64,000 nucleotides of DNA from NCBI RefSeq assembly GCF_004135935.1, contig NZ_CP025086.1:124001-188000 (forward strand), in the 5' to 3' direction. This document shows, one piece after another, positions 59,252-64,000 of the stretch. How positions within the stretch are numbered: position 1 is the first letter of the stretch; each line of letters starts with the position of its first letter. The notes under the pieces were generated by a model. The model was not told the DNA's origin, made no database searches, and was given only the letters and a program-made list of their open reading frames with translations. The position numbers and the translations under genes were made by a program. The stretch is from Methylovirgula ligni. Lineage in GTDB: Bacteria; Pseudomonadota; Alphaproteobacteria; Rhizobiales; Beijerinckiaceae.

Positions 59252-60685
59252 TCAGAACAGCGTCTTGGCCGCGGCCGCGGTCGCGGCGACGAAGGGCGCC
59301 GGATAGGCAAAGAGCAGCAGGACGAAGAGCCCCGCCGCGGCGAGGACGACGCGTAGCGTTGCGGGCGCCTTGTCGAACGCCGCCACCGGCTCGTCGAAAT
59401 AGATGATCTTGACGACACGCAGATAATAATAGGCCGCGACGACGCTGGTGAGGAAGCCGATGACGGCGAGCCCGTAAAGATGGGCCTGCACCGCGGCGTC
59501 GAAAACATAGAATTTGGCGAAGAAACCCGCGAGCGGCGGAACGCCCGCCAGCGAGAACATCAGCATCGACAGATAAAAGGCCATGCTGCCATCGGTGCGC
59601 GCGAGGCCGGAAAGATCGCTGATGTTCTCGACCGCTTTACCGTCGATGCGCATCGACAGGATCGCGGCGAAAGTGCCGAGAACCATGACGACATATACGC
59701 TGAGATAGAACAGAACGCCGGCGACGCCCGTCTCATTATGCGCGGCAAGACCCACCAGCGCGAAACCGACATGCCCGATCGAGGAATAAGCCATCAGCCG
59801 CTTGATGTTCTGCTGGCCGATGGCGGCGAAAGAGCCGAGCACCATCGACAGAATCGACAGGAAGATGATGATTCCTTGCGACTGCGGCGCAACACCCGGG
59901 AAAACGCTGATGATGACGCGCACGACAACGGCGAAGGCGGCGACTTTCGGCGCCGAAGCGAAGAAGGCCGTCACCGGAGTCGGCGCACCCTGATAGACGT
60001 CGGGCGTCCACATGTGGAAGGGCACGGCGGAAATCTTGAACGCCAGGCCCGCGAGCAGGAAGACGAGACCGAAGATCACCCCGAGCGAGGGCGTGCCGCT
60101 CACCGCCGACGCGATGCCGGCGAAGGAGACCGTTCCGGCAAAGCCGTAAAGCAGCGAAGCGCCATAAAGCAGCATGCCCGACGACAGCGCACCGAGGACG
60201 AAATATTTGAGCCCAGCCTCGGAGGCTTTCGCGTCGTCGCGATGGAAGGCAGCAACGACGTAAAGCGCAAGCGACATCAATTCGAGGCCGAGATAAAGCG
60301 CGATGAGACCATCGGCTGAAATCAACATGGACATGCCGAGGGTCGACAGCAGTACGAGCACCGGAAACTCGAACTTGTTGATCTTCTCCCGCACCAGAAA
60401 ATTATGCGCGATCAGCAATGTGACGATCGAGCCGGCGTAGCAGAGCCCCTTCGCGAAGCGGCCAAAGCCATCGTCGATGAAGGCACCGCCAAATAGCACA
60501 GCATTCGACCTGCCGCTGAAAAGCGACAGCAGCGCAAGGCCGAGGATGCCGACGGCAAGCTCGGTGATCAAAAGCTCCGCCCGCGGCCGCAGAGCGCCGA
60601 TCAATATGAGGATGAGAACGCCAAGCGCGAGGATCGTCTCCGGAAGACTGTGGGCGAGCGCGAAAAGAATGCCGAAAGTGCTCAT
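59252..60685 (-). CDS. nuoN: NADH-quinone oxidoreductase subunit N
   Basis: 477 residues, about 14 transmembrane helices. Proton-pumping antiporter-like subunit of complex I with essential Lys in [13 protein letters not shown]-flanking helices ([12 protein letters not shown]) and [14 protein letters not shown]. It overlaps nuoM by 4 bases. Confidence 0.96.
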   Translation of the reverse strand: MSTFGILFALAHSLPETILALGVLILILIGALRPRAELLITELAVGILGLALLSLFSGRSNAVLFGGAFIDDGFGRFAKGLCYAGSIVTLLIAHNFLVREKINKFEFPVLVLLSTLGMSMLISADGLIALYLGLELMSLALYVVAAFHRDDAKASEAGLKYFVLGALSSGMLLYGASLLYGFAGTVSFAGIASAVSGTPSLGVIFGLVFLLAGLAFKISAVPFHMWTPDVYQGAPTPVTAFFASAPKVAAFAVVVRVIISVFPGVAPQSQGIIIFLSILSMVLGSFAAIGQQNIKRLMAYSSIGHVGFALVGLAAHNETGVAGVLFYLSVYVVMVLGTFAAILSMRIDGKAVENISDLSGLARTDGSMAFYLSMLMFSLAGVPPLAGFFAKFYVFDAAVQAHLYGLAVIGFLTSVVAAYYYLRVVKIIYFDEPVAAFDKAPATLRVVLAAAGLFVLLLFAYPAPFVAATAAAAKTLF

Positions 60686-62205
60686 TCGGAGAAACCTGCC
60701 AGTTGCAGCACCGCGGGATGCAGCGACGCCAAGCGCGCGCCGGCGCTGTGAATGAGGCTCGCGACCGAACTGGCCGAGCTGTCAAGAATCGGCGCTGGAT
60801 GCACGCCATAATAGAGGACGAGCAGGATCAAAGGCGCCAGCACGACAATCTCGCGCGGCGAGAGATCGAGAATGTTCTGCAGGCTCGTCTTGTCGAGCAC
60901 ACCGAAGATGACGCGGCGATAGAGATAAAGCGCATAAGCCGCCGAAAGGATCGTCCCCAAAGCCGCGAAGGCCGCCACCCACGTGTTGACGCGGAAGACG
61001 CCGAGCATGGTGAGGAATTCGCCGATGAAGCCAGAGGTGCCCGGTAGCCCGATATTGGCCATGGTGAAAATCATGAACGCGACCGCATAGAGCGGCATCC
61101 GCTCCACGAGGCCGCCATAGGCGGCGATCTCGCGGGTGTGCATCCGGTCGTAAACGACGCCGACGCAGAGGAATAGCGCGGCGGAGACGAGGCCGTGCGA
61201 GATCATCAGAAAGATCGCGCCCTCGATGCCCTGCTGTGTCATCGAGAACAGACCGATCGTGACGAAACCCATATGCGCGATCGACGAATAGGCGATGAGC
61301 TTCTTCATATCGGTCTGCACCAGCGCGACAAGCGAGGTGTAGATGATCGCGATCACCGACAGCGCATAGATGAGCGGCGCGAAATAGACCGAAGCATCGG
61401 CAAACATCGGCAGCGAGAAACGTAGGAAGCCGTATCCGCCCATCTTCAGGAGCACGCCGGCAAGGATCACCGAGCCGGCCGTCGGCGCCTCGACATGCGC
61501 ATCCGGCAGCCAGGTATGGACCGGCCACATCGGCATCTTCACCGCGAAAGAGGCGAAGAAGGCGAGCCACAGCCATTTCTGCATCGAGGCCGGGAAATCG
61601 GTCTTCAGCAGGACGGTGATGTCCGTCGTATGGGCATAGGTATACATCGCCAGGATGGCGACGAGCATCAACAGCGAGCCGAGCAGCGTATAGAGGAAGA
61701 ACTTGAACGCAGCGTAGACGCGCCTCTTGCCGCCCCAGATGCCGATGATGAGAAACATCGGGATGAGGCCGCCCTCGAAGAACAGATAAAAGAGAACGAG
61801 ATCCAGCGCGCAGAACACGCCGACCATCAGCGTCTCCAGCACGAGGAAGGCGATCATATATTCCTTCACCCGGTTCTGGATCGACTGCCACGAGGCCAGG
61901 ATGCAGAACGGCATGAGGAACGTGGTCAGCACGACGAAGGGCGCCGAAAGCCCGTCGAGACCGAGCTTGTAGACGAGACCGCCGCCGAACCAGTGTTTCT
62001 CCTCGACGAGTTGGAAGGCCGAAGAGCTGAGATCGAGCCGCGCATAGACGACTAGCGAAAGCACGAAGGTGATGAGCGTTGTCGCTAGCGCCGCCCAGCG
62101 CGCGTTCGCCTTCGCCGCCTCGTCGTCGCCACGCAGCGTAAGGATAAAGGCGACGCCGACCAGCGGCAGAAAAGTGAGCCCGGTGAGAATGCCGAAACCG
62201 AACAT
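60682..62205 (-). CDS. nuoM: NADH-quinone oxidoreductase subunit M
   Basis: 507 residues, about 14 transmembrane helices. Antiporter-like complex I subunit with the conserved Glu in [30 protein letters not shown] and [14 protein letters not shown]. One-base overlap with nuoL and 4-base overlap with nuoN, in canonical L-M-N order. Confidence 0.96.
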   Translation of the reverse strand: MFGFGILTGLTFLPLVGVAFILTLRGDDEAAKANARWAALATTLITFVLSLVVYARLDLSSSAFQLVEEKHWFGGGLVYKLGLDGLSAPFVVLTTFLMPFCILASWQSIQNRVKEYMIAFLVLETLMVGVFCALDLVLFYLFFEGGLIPMFLIIGIWGGKRRVYAAFKFFLYTLLGSLLMLVAILAMYTYAHTTDITVLLKTDFPASMQKWLWLAFFASFAVKMPMWPVHTWLPDAHVEAPTAGSVILAGVLLKMGGYGFLRFSLPMFADASVYFAPLIYALSVIAIIYTSLVALVQTDMKKLIAYSSIAHMGFVTIGLFSMTQQGIEGAIFLMISHGLVSAALFLCVGVVYDRMHTREIAAYGGLVERMPLYAVAFMIFTMANIGLPGTSGFIGEFLTMLGVFRVNTWVAAFAALGTILSAAYALYLYRRVIFGVLDKTSLQNILDLSPREIVVLAPLILLVLYYGVHPAPILDSSASSVASLIHSAGARLASLHPAVLQLAGFSE

Positions 62206-64000
62206 CAGCGCAGGCTCCCAACGAGATAATAAGTGATGAGCGCCGCGACGCCGATCAGCATGGCGAAGGCATAATGATAGAGATAGCCGGTCTGGAGCCG
62301 CACGACACTCTTGGTCACGTCGACAACGCGCGCCGCGACGCCGTCCGGCCCGAGCCTATCGATGATGTTCTGATCGCCGCCCTTCCAGAACAGATTGCCG
62401 AGCCAGAAGGCCGGCTTCACGAAGATGCGGTCATAAAGCTCGTCGAAATACCATTTGTTGAGCAGGAAGCGGTAAAGCCCCGGCAGCGCATCCGCCCATT
62501 TCTGCGCCGTGCCCGGTGCGAGAATATAGACATAAAGCGCGACGAAGAACCCGCCGACCATCATCAGTGTGGGGGCCAGGCTCACCAGCGGCGGCACATG
62601 CTCCATCGCTTCGAGAATGTGGTTCGCCGGGCCATAGAAGAGCGACGACTTCCAGAACGCATCAGCTCCGCTGCCGATGAAATAATGTTTGAAGACGAGG
62701 CCGGCTGCCAGCGCGCCGAGCGCCAGAACATAAAGCGGGATCATCATCACCACGGGCGATTCATGCGGATCGAGCGCATGGGCATGATCGCCGTGCGCGT
62801 CATGCCCGTGATCATCATGGCCGTGTGCGTGATCATCATGCGCATGGTCGTGGGCGGCCTCTTCGTGCGCTGCCTGCCAATGCGCCGGACCGAAGAAGGT
62901 CATGAACACGAGCCGCCAGGAATAGAAGGACGTGAGCCCCGCCGCGATTGTGACGAGAATGAAGGCATAGGTCGCCGTCCAGCCATGCCCCGCGTAGGAC
63001 GCCTCGATGATCGCGTCCTTCGAGAAATAACCGGCGGTCAGCGGGAAGCCCGTCAGTGCCAGAGTGCCGACAAGCATCATGAGGAAAGTCGCGGGGATTT
63101 TCCGCGCCAGCCCGCCCATCTTGCGCATGTCCTGCTCGTGATGCATCGCGACGATGACCGAGCCAGCGCCGAGGAAGAGAAGCGCCTTGAAGAAAGCATG
63201 CGTGAAGAGGTGGAAGATGCCGAGGGAATACCCGCCGACGCCGAGACCGACGAACATATAGCCAAGCTGCGAACAGGTCGAATAGGCGATGACGCGCTTG
63301 ATATCGTTCTGCACGAGGCCGACGGTCGCCGCGAAAAAGGCCGTCGTGCCACCGATGAAAGTGACGAAGCTAAGCGCCTCCGGCGATTGCTCGAATAAGG
63401 GCGAGAGGCGCGCGACCATGAAGACGCCAGCCGTCACCATCGTCGCCGCATGGATCAAGGCCGAGACGGGCGTCGGGCCTTCCATCGCGTCCGGCAGCCA
63501 GGTGTGCAGCAGGAATTGCGCCGATTTGCCCATCGCGCCCATGAAGAGCAGCAGGCAGGTGACCGTCAGCGCATCGAAATCGCCGCCGAACACGTGAATG
63601 GTCTTGTGGGCGAGGCCCGGCGCCGCGGCGAAGATCGGATCGAAAGCGACCGAATTGGTCAGGACGAAAACGAGGAAAATACCAAGTGTAAAGCCGAAGT
63701 CGCCAACACGATTGACGACGAAAGCCTTGATCGCCGCCGCATTGGCCGAGGGCTTCTGATACCAGAAGCCGATGAGCAGATAGGAGGCGAGACCGACGCC
63801 CTCCCAGCCGAAAAACATCTGTACCAGATTGTCGGACGTCACCAGCATGAGCATGGCGAAGGTGAAGAGCGACAGATAGGCGAAGAAACGCGGCCGCGAG
63901 GGATCCTCGTTCATGTAGCCGATCGAGTAGAGATGGACGAGCGCGGATACGGTCGTCACGACGACCAGCATGACAGCGGTCAGCGTATCGACGCGCATCG
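62205..64000 (-). CDS. nuoL: NADH-quinone oxidoreductase subunit L, 5' truncated by the window
   Basis: At least 598 residues visible of about 650-700; the frame is open at the window's right edge and the Met near 63998 is internal. Antiporter-like subunit with the long lateral helix. Motifs: [39 protein letters not shown] and [16 protein letters not shown]. Between two membrane helices lies a loop of about 40 residues with roughly a dozen His alternating with Asp/Ala/Gly (62761-62881). Confidence 0.95.
   Translation of the reverse strand, partial: MRVDTLTAVMLVVVTTVSALVHLYSIGYMNEDPSRPRFFAYLSLFTFAMLMLVTSDNLVQMFFGWEGVGLASYLLIGFWYQKPSANAAAIKAFVVNRVGDFGFTLGIFLVFVLTNSVAFDPIFAAAPGLAHKTIHVFGGDFDALTVTCLLLFMGAMGKSAQFLLHTWLPDAMEGPTPVSALIHAATMVTAGVFMVARLSPLFEQSPEALSFVTFIGGTTAFFAATVGLVQNDIKRVIAYSTCSQLGYMFVGLGVGGYSLGIFHLFTHAFFKALLFLGAGSVIVAMHHEQDMRKMGGLARKIPATFLMMLVGTLALTGFPLTAGYFSKDAIIEASYAGHGWTATYAFILVTIAAGLTSFYSWRLVFMTFFGPAHWQAAHEEAAHDHAHDDHAHGHDDHGHDAHGDHAHALDPHESPVVMMIPLYVLALGALAAGLVFKHYFIGSGADAFWKSSLFYGPANHILEAMEHVPPLVSLAPTLMMVGGFFVALYVYILAPGTAQKWADALPGLYRFLLNKWYFDELYDRIFVKPAFWLGNLFWKGGDQNIIDRLGPDGVAARVVDVTKSVVRLQTGYLYHYAFAMLIGVAALITYYLVGSLR

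Overview
This 64 kb window looks like chromosome of an alphaproteobacterium of the order Hyphomicrobiales (Rhizobiales), most likely a Beijerinckiaceae-type methylotroph relative. The grounds are: a split F0 operon (atpI-atpB-atpE-atpF'-atpF with two different b-type subunits), a giant growth-pole-ring-like membrane coiled-coil protein, DUF721-dsbA-smc synteny, an FnrN-type regulator, a class II DAHP synthase, and two genes with a methylotrophic flavour (a formaldehyde-activating-enzyme homologue and an MxaD-like SRPBCC protein). The family-level assignment is inference. No phage, IS transposase, integrase or CRISPR array was recognised. Both ends cut through genes: ettA lacks its 5' part and nuoL lacks its 5' part.

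Layout. 1-9.4 kb: truncated ettA, a YbjQ-like gene, then an operon of an ArsR-methyltransferase regulator, metF and metH (methionine/C1 cycle) with a promoter-embedded operator, then fmdB, an AmpD-like amidase and a glycine-zipper lipoprotein. 9.4-14.5 kb: RNase P RNA and the 1551-residue GPR/RgsE-like polar growth protein. 14.8-18.8 kb: orphan HPt protein, 2Fe-2S ferredoxin with type 2 ferredoxin-NADP reductase, an outer-membrane SphA-like protein, and an Fnr-type oxygen sensor with an FNR box. 18.8-25 kb (minus strand): ycjF, ycjX, sixA, and pabC-pabA-pabB for p-aminobenzoate. 25-37 kb: DUF6111, cca, a DUF6790-like protein, mfd, sdhE, DUF721, dsbA, yccF, smc.

36.6-39.2 kb: a small accessory cluster with a Fae homologue that has lost the proposed catalytic His, a secreted 53-residue peptide with nine consecutive His, an MxaD-like periplasmic SRPBCC protein, and TonB. 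This is the most unusual neighbourhood in the window. 39.5-42.1 kb: F0 ATP synthase operon. 42.1-51.6 kb: DUF2865 protein, gltX, a GT21 glycosyltransferase, a secreted His/Cys triple-repeat peptide, class II DAHP synthase, gor, rpiA, an exported hypothetical protein, gph and tRNA-Val(CAC).

51.6-54.4 kb: a less GC-rich stretch with a Tat-exported sulfatase and a tiny exported protein. 54.4-64 kb (minus strand): a LuxR response regulator with its hybrid kinase, then nuoL-nuoM-nuoN-birA-rnj as one tightly packed transcription unit.

C1/folate chemistry recurs (metF, metH, pabABC, Fae homologue), as do small His-rich secreted proteins. A two-hairpin intergenic repeat occurs twice (about 31.0 kb and 42.1 kb).
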